Shown: positions 1 to 6,006 of the stretch, piece by piece
Numbering within the stretch: position 1 is the first letter of the stretch
How the letters are laid out: each line of letters starts with the position of its first letter
DNA from: Deltaproteobacteria bacterium
GTDB lineage: Bacteria > Desulfobacterota > Desulfuromonadia > Geobacterales > Pseudopelobacteraceae
Assembly (NCBI GenBank): GCA_016219145.1
Contig: JACRCG010000076.1
Location: forward strand, 1-19,967
DNA length: 19,967 nt
Direction of reading: 5' to 3'
Position numbers and translations under genes: made by a program
The notes under the pieces: model-generated
The model's input: only the letters and a program-made list of their open reading frames with translations
Database searches by the model: none
What the model was told of the DNA's origin: nothing

Positions 1-6
1 AATTTA

Positions 7-33
7 TTACCTCGGCAATTAAATAGATGCATT
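7..33 (+). repeat. Left terminal inverted repeat of the IS630 element
   Basis: This arm begins TTAC and contains the core CGGCAA. Read against the reverse complement of 1095-1121 it matches at 22 of 27 bases, with differences at arm positions 5, 6, 13, 18 and 24. The flanking TA at 5-6 is the putative target duplication. Confidence 0.8.
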
Positions 34-61
34 TAGTTCATGTTTGTGGTACAGTCTCTTC

Positions 62-1096
62 ATGGAAAAGATCGATGCCAGAAAACATGACCAGAAGACC
101 CAGTACGAGATTCGCAAGCAGGTTATCCGACTTCGCAAGAAAGGCGTTCCGAACAAGACTATTGCTGAAGGCCTTGGCATTACACAGCAACATTCCAGCA
201 AGATATGGAAGTTGTATGTGAATCAGGGTGATCAGGCGATCAAGCCAGGAACGCGTGGACGTCGAAGTGGGGAGAAGCGAAGCCTCACCAGCGAGCAAGA
301 GGCCGAGCTTCAGAAGCTGCTTGTGGATCATGCCCCCGAGCAGTTCAAGCTCCCTTTTGCTCTTTGGACCCGGGAAGTAGTCCAACTGCTGATCAAGAAG
401 CGTTACCGCCTTGAGATGCCCATCCGCACGGTTGGTGAGTATCTCAAGCGCTGGGGCTTTACGCCTCAGAAGCCGGTAAAGAGAGCTTATGAGCAGCGTT
501 CCGCAGATGTCCAGAAGTGGCTTGACGAGACGTACCCTGAAATCAAGAAACGGGCGAAAGCGGCTGGCGGCGAAATCAGTTGGTGCGATGAGACTGGAGT
601 TCAGACTGCCCCCAACCGTGAGCGTGGCTACGCTCCCAAGGGCATTACGCCGGTCGCAAAGTTCAGTGCAAAGAAAAGCCGGATCAGCATGATTTCCGCC
701 ATTACCAATGAAGGTCAGGTCAGATTCATGCTCTACGGCAAATCCATGAACAGCGACCTTTTGATCACCTTTATGAAACGGCTGATCAAGGCTGCCGGGA
801 GAAAAGTCTTTCTGGTTATGGACAACCTGAGAGTGCATCACTGCTCCACCGTCAAGGAATGGCTTGAGAAGAACAAAGAGGATATCGAGGTGTTCTACCT
901 CCCGGCATATTCTCCTGACCTCAATCCTGACGAATATTTGAACAACAATCTGAAAAACCGGGTGCATTCTGGTATACCAGCCCGCACCGAAAGAGACTTG
1001 ATGAAGAAAACCCGATCATTTATGAAACGGTTACAAAGGCGACCACATCATGTCAGAAACTACTTCAAGCACCCGAAGATAGCTTATGCTGCATAA
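62..1096 (+). CDS. IS630-family DDE transposase
   Basis: This 344-residue protein should catalyse excision and insertion of the surrounding element at TA sites. The N-terminus carries a helix-turn-helix region (about residues 16-57, including GVPNKTIAEGLGITQQ), followed by a second DNA-binding segment (about 95-140, with TVGEYLKRWGFTPQKP) typical of IS630 proteins. The catalytic triad is visible as Asp176 in WCDETG, Asp254 in VMDNLRVHH and Glu291 in PDLNPDEYL; the 36 residues between the second Asp and the Glu fit the family. The gene fills nearly the whole element. The ATG at 62 is preferred over an upstream in-frame start at 44 because the homologous region begins there, but no strong ribosome binding site separates the two. 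No frameshift or stop is seen, so the enzyme may be active. Confidence 0.92.
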   Translation: MEKIDARKHDQKTQYEIRKQVIRLRKKGVPNKTIAEGLGITQQHSSKIWKLYVNQGDQAIKPGTRGRRSGEKRSLTSEQEAELQKLLVDHAPEQFKLPFALWTREVVQLLIKKRYRLEMPIRTVGEYLKRWGFTPQKPVKRAYEQRSADVQKWLDETYPEIKKRAKAAGGEISWCDETGVQTAPNRERGYAPKGITPVAKFSAKKSRISMISAITNEGQVRFMLYGKSMNSDLLITFMKRLIKAAGRKVFLVMDNLRVHHCSTVKEWLEKNKEDIEVFYLPAYSPDLNPDEYLNNNLKNRVHSGIPARTERDLMKKTRSFMKRLQRRPHHVRNYFKHPKIAYAA

Positions 1097-1121
1097 TTCA
1101 TCTGTTTAGTTGCCGGAGTAA
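1095..1121 (-). repeat. Right terminal inverted repeat of the IS630 element
   Basis: This is the partner of the repeat at 7-33. It starts inside the transposase stop codon (1094-1096), so the element carries almost no spare sequence at its 3' end. The flanking TA at 1122-1123 is the putative target duplication. Confidence 0.8.
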
Positions 1122-1123
1122 TA

Positions 1124-1236
1124 ATATCGAAGGGCGTTATCCGGGAATGCTTGTGCCACCCCCTTCACGTGAAGAGGCCGATGGATATATGGTGAGAATC
1201 AATGAGGTATTGCAATGCTTGAACAATCTATTTTGA
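1124..1236 (+). pseudogene. 3' remnant of a HEPN-domain toxin gene cut by the IS
   Basis: Directly right of the IS, one frame reads N-I-E-G-R-Y-P-G and on to a stop at 1234-1236. If the IS and one TA are removed, the left flank joins in frame to give F-N-I-E-G-R-Y-P. An FNI-x-x-RYP segment followed by an acidic helix with EEA is what I recall from the C-terminus of PF05168 HEPN proteins. The tail overlaps the start of the MNT gene by 22 nt, the usual tight HEPN-MNT arrangement. The catalytic R-x4-6-H motif of HEPN RNases would lie upstream and is not in the window. The call rests on family memory and context, not on an alignment. The remnant is presumably non-functional. Confidence 0.65.
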
Positions 1237-1541
1237 AATCCGTTCAAAGCTATCTTACTGCAGTTGCGGCGAATGGAATATCGGTTGAACGTGGTATTGT
1301 TTTCGGATCTCAGGCGACAGGACATGCCCAAGAATGGAGTGACATCGACCTGCTGGTCGTCTCTTCGCAGTTTGACGATATGAAGGATCGAAGCGGAATC
1401 AACCTGCTCTGGCGCCTGGCGGCGCGCATTGACTCTCGTATTGAGCCGATCCCTTGCGGATCACGGCAATGGCGTGAGGATGATTCGTCTGCAATTATAG
1501 AGATTGCCCGTCGGGAAGGTGAGATGTTGGTTGCGGCTTGA
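1215..1541 (+). CDS. MNT-type nucleotidyltransferase, antitoxin of a HEPN/MNT pair
   Basis: This 108-residue protein has the minimal nucleotidyltransferase fold signature: FGSQATG (about residues 32-38) followed by the paired aspartates of SDIDLLVV (about 43-50). A later acidic segment, IDSRIEPIPC, matches the C-terminal part of MNT antitoxins. In studied pairs (MntA/HepT) the nucleotidyltransferase adds AMP to the HEPN RNase and neutralises it. The ATG at 1215 follows a GAGG at 1204-1207 with seven bases between, a good ribosome binding site lying inside the end of the HEPN gene. The partner toxin is interrupted by the IS, so this may now be an orphan antitoxin; its transcription may come from the IS or from read-through. 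Family assignment is firm, the pairing likely. Confidence 0.85.
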   Translation: MLEQSILKSVQSYLTAVAANGISVERGIVFGSQATGHAQEWSDIDLLVVSSQFDDMKDRSGINLLWRLAARIDSRIEPIPCGSRQWREDDSSAIIEIARREGEMLVAA

Positions 1542-1605
1542 ATCGGGAAGCAACTGTTCGGAATTTCGGAATAATTCACGGGCAACCCAGTTCCGGCGGC
1601 TGGCA

Positions 1606-2574
1606 TTAAACTATTGACGACTTATCTCCCTTTCTCAAGTACTCCAGCAACTCCTGCATATCCTGCGGCGGTTCGACCGTAAACTCCATGTACTCTCCGC
1701 TGGTCGGGTGAATAAAACCGAGGCAGCGGGCATGCAGAGCCTGACGCCCCAGCCGGTTGATCATGGCGCGCAGCTGCGTATCCGGCAGGTTGTTGATCCT
1801 TCCACCGTCAGCGTAGAGCGGATCGCCCAGGAGCGGAAAGCCTGCTTCGGTCAGGTGCACCCTGATCTGGTGGGTTCGTCCGGTTTCCAGACGCAGCTCC
1901 ACCAGAGAAATCCGGCCGTAACGCTCCTTGACCTTCCAGCGGGTCACCGCATGTTTTCCGTTTCTGGCCTTGCCGGACAATCTCAACCGATCGGTCGGAT
2001 GGCGACCGATGGTGCCCTCGATCTTGCCGGTTTCCAGCTGCGGACTCCCGTAGATCAAGGCCTGATAGATCCGTTTGACGGAATGTACGCCGAACTGGTT
2101 TGAGAGTGACTGGTGGGCGCGGTCATTTTTTGCCGCCACCAGAACGCCCGAAGTGCCTTTGTCCAGCCGGTGCACAATGCCGGGGCGCAGCTCGCCTCCG
2201 ATGCCGGAGAGATCCGTGCAGTGTGCCAGCAGGGCGTTGACCAGGGTGCCGCTTGTGTTGCCTGCGCCCGGATGCACGACCATCCCGGCCGCCTTATTGA
2301 TGACAATCAGATCACTGTCCTCGTAGAGCACCTCCAGAGGGATCGCCTCCGCCAGAGGCGTCGCCGGCAGTGGTTCCGGAACTGTGACCTCGACAAGTTC
2401 CCCCCCCCTCAGTTTAAGGGATGGGCGCACCTCTTTGCCATCTACAAGCACATGCCCGTTTTCAATCAGCCGCTGGACGTTGGCGCGCGACTCACCATCC
2501 ATTTCCCGGCAGAGAAACTGGTCGAGCCTGACAGCTTCGCTTTCGGCTGGATAGGTAAAAGTAATGTGGTTCAT
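1606..2574 (-). CDS. rluD: 23S rRNA pseudouridine synthase RluD
   Basis: This 322-residue enzyme is expected to convert uridines of helix 69 of 23S rRNA (1911, 1915 and 1917 in E. coli) to pseudouridine. An S4 RNA-binding domain occupies about residues 14-62 (VRLDQFLCREM onward). The catalytic domain carries VHRLDKGTSG with the catalytic Asp138, and RTHQIRVHL further on, both hallmarks of the RsuA/RluA family. Length and domain order fit RluD better than RluA or RluC, although RluC-like specificity cannot be excluded. The ATG at 2574 was chosen because the conserved N-terminus starts there and GAGG lies six bases upstream. It is convergent with the MNT gene and follows the small gene at 2645-2908. 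A terminator-like hairpin lies just ahead of its ribosome binding site. Confidence 0.9.
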   Translation of the reverse strand: MNHITFTYPAESEAVRLDQFLCREMDGESRANVQRLIENGHVLVDGKEVRPSLKLRGGELVEVTVPEPLPATPLAEAIPLEVLYEDSDLIVINKAAGMVVHPGAGNTSGTLVNALLAHCTDLSGIGGELRPGIVHRLDKGTSGVLVAAKNDRAHQSLSNQFGVHSVKRIYQALIYGSPQLETGKIEGTIGRHPTDRLRLSGKARNGKHAVTRWKVKERYGRISLVELRLETGRTHQIRVHLTEAGFPLLGDPLYADGGRINNLPDTQLRAMINRLGRQALHARCLGFIHPTSGEYMEFTVEPPQDMQELLEYLRKGDKSSIV

Positions 2575-2583
2575 GACGCCTCG

Positions 2584-2619
2584 CAAAAAGCAAAGGCGCA
2601 CCCAAACAGGTACGCCTTT
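2584..2619 (-). terminator. Terminator-like hairpin just upstream of rluD
   Basis: On the minus strand, AAAGGCG (2619-2613) pairs with CGCCTTT (2598-2592), with further ACC/GGT pairing inside. It is followed by GC and five T residues (2589-2585), the layout of an intrinsic terminator. It lies between the small upstream gene and rluD and ends only ten bases before the rluD start codon. It may end the upstream transcript or act as an attenuator; the T tract is short. Confidence 0.5.
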
Positions 2620-2644
2620 CTGGAATATCGGTTGTGGAACGCAG

Positions 2645-2908
2645 CTACCAGATCGACGACTCGATCTTGCCGGCGCGCTTGATCAGCACATCCACCACGG
2701 CAATCTCGTAGATAACGTCCGGATTCAGATCGCCGGACACCCGGGAGAGGAAATGCTGCCGCCCCTCTTCAAGCTCCTCGCTCAAGATATCAAAAATGTT
2801 GTCATTTTTGATACCGGTCTCGACCTTCTCCTTGTTGTACATGGCAACGTCGGAGAGTATCGCTCTGGCCAGCCGTTTTGCCTGATCCGGGTTATCTATC
2901 ATGTTCAT
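2645..2908 (-). CDS. Small hypothetical protein of 87 residues
   Basis: I do not recognise a named family. The protein is small, charged and probably cytoplasmic, with no signal peptide or membrane segment. The N-terminal two thirds look helical (KRLARAILSDVAMYNKEKVE, then a strongly acidic LSEELEEGRQ), and a conserved-looking hydrophobic stretch (VIYEIAVVDVLIKR) sits near the C-terminus. It lies 48 nt downstream of the HtrA-type protease gene and 70 nt upstream of rluD on the same strand, so it may belong to that operon. A GAGGG lies about ten bases before the first ATG; the second ATG (residue 3) is also possible. Codon use matches its neighbours and the opposite strand offers nothing better, which supports a real gene. 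Confidence 0.7.
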   Translation of the reverse strand: MNMIDNPDQAKRLARAILSDVAMYNKEKVETGIKNDNIFDILSEELEEGRQHFLSRVSGDLNPDVIYEIAVVDVLIKRAGKIESSIW

Positions 2909-2956
2909 GGCTGAAGTCCCTCATGTCTCATGTAGTAAAGTTTTTTCGTTATAGCA

Positions 2957-4390
2957 CTATTTTATGCGTAATGCAAAGTAGATGCTTGCGTCACCGCGAC
3001 GAACCAGTACCGTCAGACCGCCGCTGCGGCCGGCCTGCTGGACGATCCGGAAATATTCGGCCTTGCTGGTCACACGTTTGCGATTGATGGAAACGATCAG
3101 ATCACCGCGCTGAATGCCGGCTTCAGCGGCAACTCCGCCCCTGGCGACATCGACCACCACTACGCCGGCGCCCTGTTCGGCATCGTCCAGCACCAGCCCA
3201 AGCTGATCTGCATCGCTCCCCTGCTGACGCCCTCCGCCGGAATCACGGCGCTGTTTGGGAGCCGAATCCGCGCTGGCAAGGGTCAAATTGAGCTCAACCG
3301 TTTTACCATCGCGAAAGACGGTCACTCTGGCAGATTTGCCGACGCCGGCCTCGGCCACCAGACGCTGCAGATGGGAAGGATCTTTGACCTCGGTGCCGTT
3401 CAAAGCGGTAATGACATCACCCTGTTGAACTCCGGCCTTGTCGGCCGGGCCGCCTTTGATGATGCTGTTGACCAGCGCACCCCTGGCCTGTTTCAACCCG
3501 AAGGATTGCGCCAGATCTTCCGTCACCGGCTGTATCGTCACCCCCATATATCCGCGGCTGACACTCCCCTTCTGGATCAGCTGGGTGAAAATCGGCTTGG
3601 CCATGTTGATTGGAATCGCAAAACCGATCCCCTGCCCGGCGGCCACGATGGCCGTATTAATTCCGACCACCTCGCCATAGACGTTCAGGAGCGGGCCGCC
3701 GGAGTTGCCGGGGTTGATTGAGGCATCGGTCTGGATGAAATTCTCGTAGGTTTCAATACCGACGTTGGAGCGACCGGTAGCAGAGATGACTCCGACCGTC
3801 ATGGTGCGGTCAAGACCGAAGGGATTGCCGATCGCAATGGCCCACTGCCCGACCTCCAGTTTGTCCGAATCACCCAGCACCGAAGCCGGAAGGTCGGCGG
3901 CATTGATCTTGATCACGGCGATATCTGTTTTTGGATCACCACCGACCACCTTGGCGTCATAAACCTTGTCATTGGAGAGCTTGACCTGGATACTCTCGGC
4001 ATCACGCACAACATGATCATTCGTGACAATATAGCCATCCTTGCTGATCAGAAAACCGGAACCAAGGCTCTTGTCCCGCCTGGTCTGGGGGCCGCCGAAG
4101 AAATCCTCGAACAGGGGATTCATCTCAAAGAAAGGCTGGACGATTTTTTTACGGCTGACGGTCGAAATATTGACAACGCTGGGGGTCACTTTTTTGGAAA
4201 CGTTGCTGAAGGCCTTCTGGGTCGAGAGGATATCGGACGGCACATCCTTGACGGGAGCATCGGCTTCGCCCCCCTTGCGCTTGGATTCCAGGAACAGGGG
4301 GGCATCACTTTTGCCGCTGCATCCGGCCAGGCCAACGGCAATCAGGTAAAAAGCGGTAATTACAAGCGCATGACTCAGCGGATATTTCAT
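2957..4390 (-). CDS. Periplasmic HtrA/DegP-family serine protease, predicted lipoprotein
   Basis: This 477-residue protein is a trypsin-like S1C protease/chaperone expected to degrade or refold misfolded envelope proteins in the periplasm. The N-terminus is a lipoprotein signal, with a hydrophobic stretch ending in LAGC and acylation expected on Cys24, so the enzyme is probably membrane-tethered. The catalytic triad is His126 (TNDHVV), Asp156 (KTDIAVIK) and Ser230 (NPGNSGGP). Two PDZ domains follow (about residues 275-370 and 400-475), the DegP/DegQ/MucD arrangement. An in-frame start 87 bases further upstream exists, but it would bury the signal peptide, so the ATG at 4390 is preferred. It heads a possible operon with the small gene and rluD. 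DegP versus DegQ/MucD cannot be separated by eye. Confidence 0.92.
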   Translation of the reverse strand: MKYPLSHALVITAFYLIAVGLAGCSGKSDAPLFLESKRKGGEADAPVKDVPSDILSTQKAFSNVSKKVTPSVVNISTVSRKKIVQPFFEMNPLFEDFFGGPQTRRDKSLGSGFLISKDGYIVTNDHVVRDAESIQVKLSNDKVYDAKVVGGDPKTDIAVIKINAADLPASVLGDSDKLEVGQWAIAIGNPFGLDRTMTVGVISATGRSNVGIETYENFIQTDASINPGNSGGPLLNVYGEVVGINTAIVAAGQGIGFAIPINMAKPIFTQLIQKGSVSRGYMGVTIQPVTEDLAQSFGLKQARGALVNSIIKGGPADKAGVQQGDVITALNGTEVKDPSHLQRLVAEAGVGKSARVTVFRDGKTVELNLTLASADSAPKQRRDSGGGRQQGSDADQLGLVLDDAEQGAGVVVVDVARGGVAAEAGIQRGDLIVSINRKRVTSKAEYFRIVQQAGRSGGLTVLVRRGDASIYFALRIK

Positions 4391-4438
4391 CTTTGTCCGT
4401 GGATTCCGAAACCGGTAAAATGGGTTTAAAGTGTCGAA

Positions 4439-4467
4439 ACAGTAGCCAAAATCGCATCTTGTGTCAA
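4439..4467 (-). promoter_or_regulatory. Candidate sigma70-type promoter for the HtrA-type gene
   Basis: On the minus strand, a perfect TTGACA (4467-4462) is followed by a 17-nt spacer and TACTGT (4444-4439). The -35 is consensus; the -10 matches at only three of six positions. Transcription would start near 4432 and give a leader of about 42 nt, placing the ATG at 4390 inside the transcript and leaving the longer upstream start outside it. Confidence 0.5.
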
Positions 4468-4531
4468 CGGAATTCAAAACTGCGGCAGAGGATCAGGCTC
4501 GTCATAATAATGCTGTTGAAACGTGAGCAGG

Positions 4532-4557
4532 TTTATGTAACAGTACGTCGTTATAAA
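4532..4557 (+). promoter_or_regulatory. Candidate operator (inverted repeat) overlapping a -10-like TATAAA
   Basis: The arms TTTATGTAAC (4532-4541) and GTTATAAA (4550-4557) are inverted repeats apart from a two-base bulge, with eight bases between. The right arm contains a TATAAA (4552-4557) that could be the -10 of the regulator gene starting at 4580. The position suits autoregulation by the encoded XRE protein, but this is inferred from symmetry and position alone. No good -35 is seen. Confidence 0.3.
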
Positions 4558-4579
4558 TTCACTCGTTTGGGAGAGCAAA

Positions 4580-5182
4580 ATGAGCGATATCAAGGCACAG
4601 ATCAAAGATTTCCGCATCGGCGAAAAAATCCGCGGACTTCGCCAGCAGAAGCGGCTGACACTTCAGGAACTGTCCGGGTTGACCACCCTTTCCAAACCAC
4701 TGTTGTCACAGATTGAAAACGAGCAGGTCATTCCGCCGCTTGCCACCCTGCTCAAGATTGCCCGGGGCCTGAAGGTGGATATACACTTTTTTTTCGAAGA
4801 TGCCGGCAATCGTCAGAACTATGTGCTGACCAGACGTGAAGATGTCAGGGAGGATGAGAAAGTCCCCCGGCAGGTCGCCAATGATGTCGCCCGCCCTTAC
4901 GCCTACCACTCCCTGGCTCACGGTTTGAGACACAAGCATATGGAGCCGTTCCTGGTCGAGTTTGAAAGGCGGGAGTGGGACGACACCCTGTTCTTCAGGC
5001 ATGAGGGAGATGAGGAATTCATCTACATCACCGAAGGGGAGCTGGATTTTCACTACAACAACGAGGTGCTTCGCATGCGAACCGGCGACAGTATCTACTA
5101 TGATTCCAGCCAGCCGCACGGCTGGGTTGCGGTAGGCAACGACAGGGCACGTGCGGTGGCGGTGATGTACACGAAGGAATAG
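4580..5182 (+). CDS. XRE-family transcriptional regulator with C-terminal cupin domain
   Basis: This 200-residue regulator has an N-terminal helix-turn-helix of the Cro/C1 type (about residues 14-72; key segments LTLQELSGLTTLSKPLLSQIE and PPLATLLKIARGL). A C-terminal cupin_2 beta-barrel follows (about 118-195; EEFIYITEGELDFHY, then GDSIYYDSSQPHGW). Such proteins bind DNA as dimers and sense small ligands or metal through the cupin; members control polyamine, amino-acid and stress genes, but no ligand can be inferred here. The ATG follows GGGAG with a spacing of about seven bases. It diverges from the HtrA-type gene across a 189-nt region and precedes folK by 66 nt. folK appears to have its own promoter, so the two need not be co-transcribed. 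Confidence 0.9.
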   Translation: MSDIKAQIKDFRIGEKIRGLRQQKRLTLQELSGLTTLSKPLLSQIENEQVIPPLATLLKIARGLKVDIHFFFEDAGNRQNYVLTRREDVREDEKVPRQVANDVARPYAYHSLAHGLRHKHMEPFLVEFERREWDDTLFFRHEGDEEFIYITEGELDFHYNNEVLRMRTGDSIYYDSSQPHGWVAVGNDRARAVAVMYTKE

Positions 5183-5213
5183 CGTCAGCACTGCCCTTGC
5201 CGAGCCGTTACGG

Positions 5214-5242
5214 TTGACGCACCGCAGTCGTTATGGTCTAAT
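5214..5242 (+). promoter_or_regulatory. Strong candidate sigma70 promoter for folK, predicting a leaderless mRNA
   Basis: TTGACG (5214-5219, five of six consensus bases), a 17-nt spacer and TCTAAT (5237-5242, five of six) form a near-consensus promoter. The usual initiation distance puts the first transcribed base at about 5249, which is the A of the folK ATG. No Shine-Dalgarno sequence is visible before that ATG, which fits a leaderless transcript. Confidence 0.6.
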
Positions 5243-5248
5243 TGTCGG

Positions 5249-5737
5249 ATGGTAAGAGAAGCCTACATAGCGCTCGGCTCCAACCTGGGGGATCGTGAAT
5301 TGAATCTGCTGCGGGCCGTGGCTGAAATCGGACGGCTGCCGCTCAGCAGGGTAACAGCCCTTTCACCGTTTTACGAAACCTCGCCGGTTGGCAATAAAAA
5401 CCAGGAAGCATTTTATAACGCAGTCCTCAGGCTTTCCACATTTCTTGACCCACGTGATCTCCTGACCCTCCTTCTTAACATCGAGACTGAATGCTTCAAG
5501 CGGGTTCGTGCCGAGCCTTGGGGGCCGCGCAGAATGGATCTGGATCTGCTCCTGTATGATTCTTTGACGGTGGCAGAAACGGACCTGGTGATTCCTCATC
5601 CCCGTCTGGCTGAGCGCCGTTTTGTTCTGCAGCCGCTTTGCGATATCGCTCCGAATCTGATCCATCCGCTGAATGGCCGCAGCATGGCCGAGCTGCTGAC
5701 TGCGCTTGAGACTGACGAAACGGTCGTCAAACTTTAA
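5249..5737 (+). CDS. folK: HPPK, folate biosynthesis
   Basis: This 162-residue enzyme (2-amino-4-hydroxy-6-hydroxymethyldihydropteridine pyrophosphokinase) transfers pyrophosphate from ATP to 6-hydroxymethyl-7,8-dihydropterin, the step before dihydropteroate synthase. Diagnostic segments are YIALGSNLGDRE at the N-terminus, FYETSPVGNKNQEAFYNAV, the signature GPRRMDLDLLLYD with the Mg-binding aspartates, and IPHPRLAERRFVLQPL. Length is normal. It is the first of three closely spaced genes (14 nt to the YHS gene, which overlaps glgA). No folate partner such as folP or folB is nearby. The ATG at 5249 lacks a visible ribosome binding site, but it sits exactly where a near-consensus promoter would start transcription. 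Confidence 0.95.
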   Translation: MVREAYIALGSNLGDRELNLLRAVAEIGRLPLSRVTALSPFYETSPVGNKNQEAFYNAVLRLSTFLDPRDLLTLLLNIETECFKRVRAEPWGPRRMDLDLLLYDSLTVAETDLVIPHPRLAERRFVLQPLCDIAPNLIHPLNGRSMAELLTALETDETVVKL

Positions 5738-5751
5738 CTGGAGGAAAATGT

Positions 5752-6006
5752 GTGGCAAAATTACTGATCTGGGGGCTGCTGCTGTATATTGGCTACCGCA
5801 TTTTCCTTTCATTGACCTCTGCAAAAAAGCCGCTTGAGAAACCGTCCGGAAACAGACAGGCCGACACTGTGACCCACCGTGACCCGGTCTGCGGGGTATA
5901 CGTTTCAGAAGAGCAGGCCATCATTGGCAATCACGAAGGGCAGCGTCACTATTTCTGTTCCATGAACTGCCTTGAAAAATACCGCGAACAACTCGACCAT
6001 AGATGA
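5752..6006 (+). CDS. Small membrane-anchored YHS-domain (metal-binding) protein
   Basis: This 84-residue protein has one N-terminal membrane segment (about residues 3-22, LLIWGLLLYIGYRIFLSL) and a C-terminal YHS/TRASH-type domain (about 44-82). The domain shows DPVCGVYV, then HYFCSMNCLEKY, so three cysteines and nearby histidines could bind a metal. YHS domains occur in metal-handling proteins and as stand-alone small proteins of unknown role; the specific function here is unknown. The GTG start is supported by GGAGG seven bases upstream. A nearby ATG lies in another frame. The stop codon overlaps the glgA start as ATGA, suggesting translational coupling. Confidence 0.85.
   Translation: MAKLLIWGLLLYIGYRIFLSLTSAKKPLEKPSGNRQADTVTHRDPVCGVYVSEEQAIIGNHEGQRHYFCSMNCLEKYREQLDHR

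Larger units (their letters stand above)
7..1121 (+). mobile_element. IS630-family insertion sequence, apparently complete
   Basis: This is a complete-looking insertion sequence of about 1.1 kb holding one transposase gene. Imperfect terminal inverted repeats lie at 7-33 and 1095-1121 and match at 22 of 27 positions when one is reverse-complemented. A TA dinucleotide lies directly outside each end (5-6 and 1122-1123), which fits the known TA target and TA duplication of IS630/Tc1-mariner elements. Removing the element and one TA restores an open HEPN-like reading frame (see the pseudogene at 1124-1236), which independently supports these boundaries. The ends could shift by a base or two, because the flanks are also T/A-rich. 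The left flank is only six bases inside the window. Confidence 0.85.

Noticed and set aside
38..967. Long open frame on the minus strand opposite the transposase
   Set aside because: It is antisense to a gene with a complete DDE triad, and its translation shows no recognisable motif; it is a coding shadow.
5181..5220. GCGTCA/TGACGC inverted repeat after the XRE-cupin gene as a terminator
   Set aside because: The arms are only six bases, the loop is long and no T tract follows; the right arm is better explained as part of the folK -35 box.
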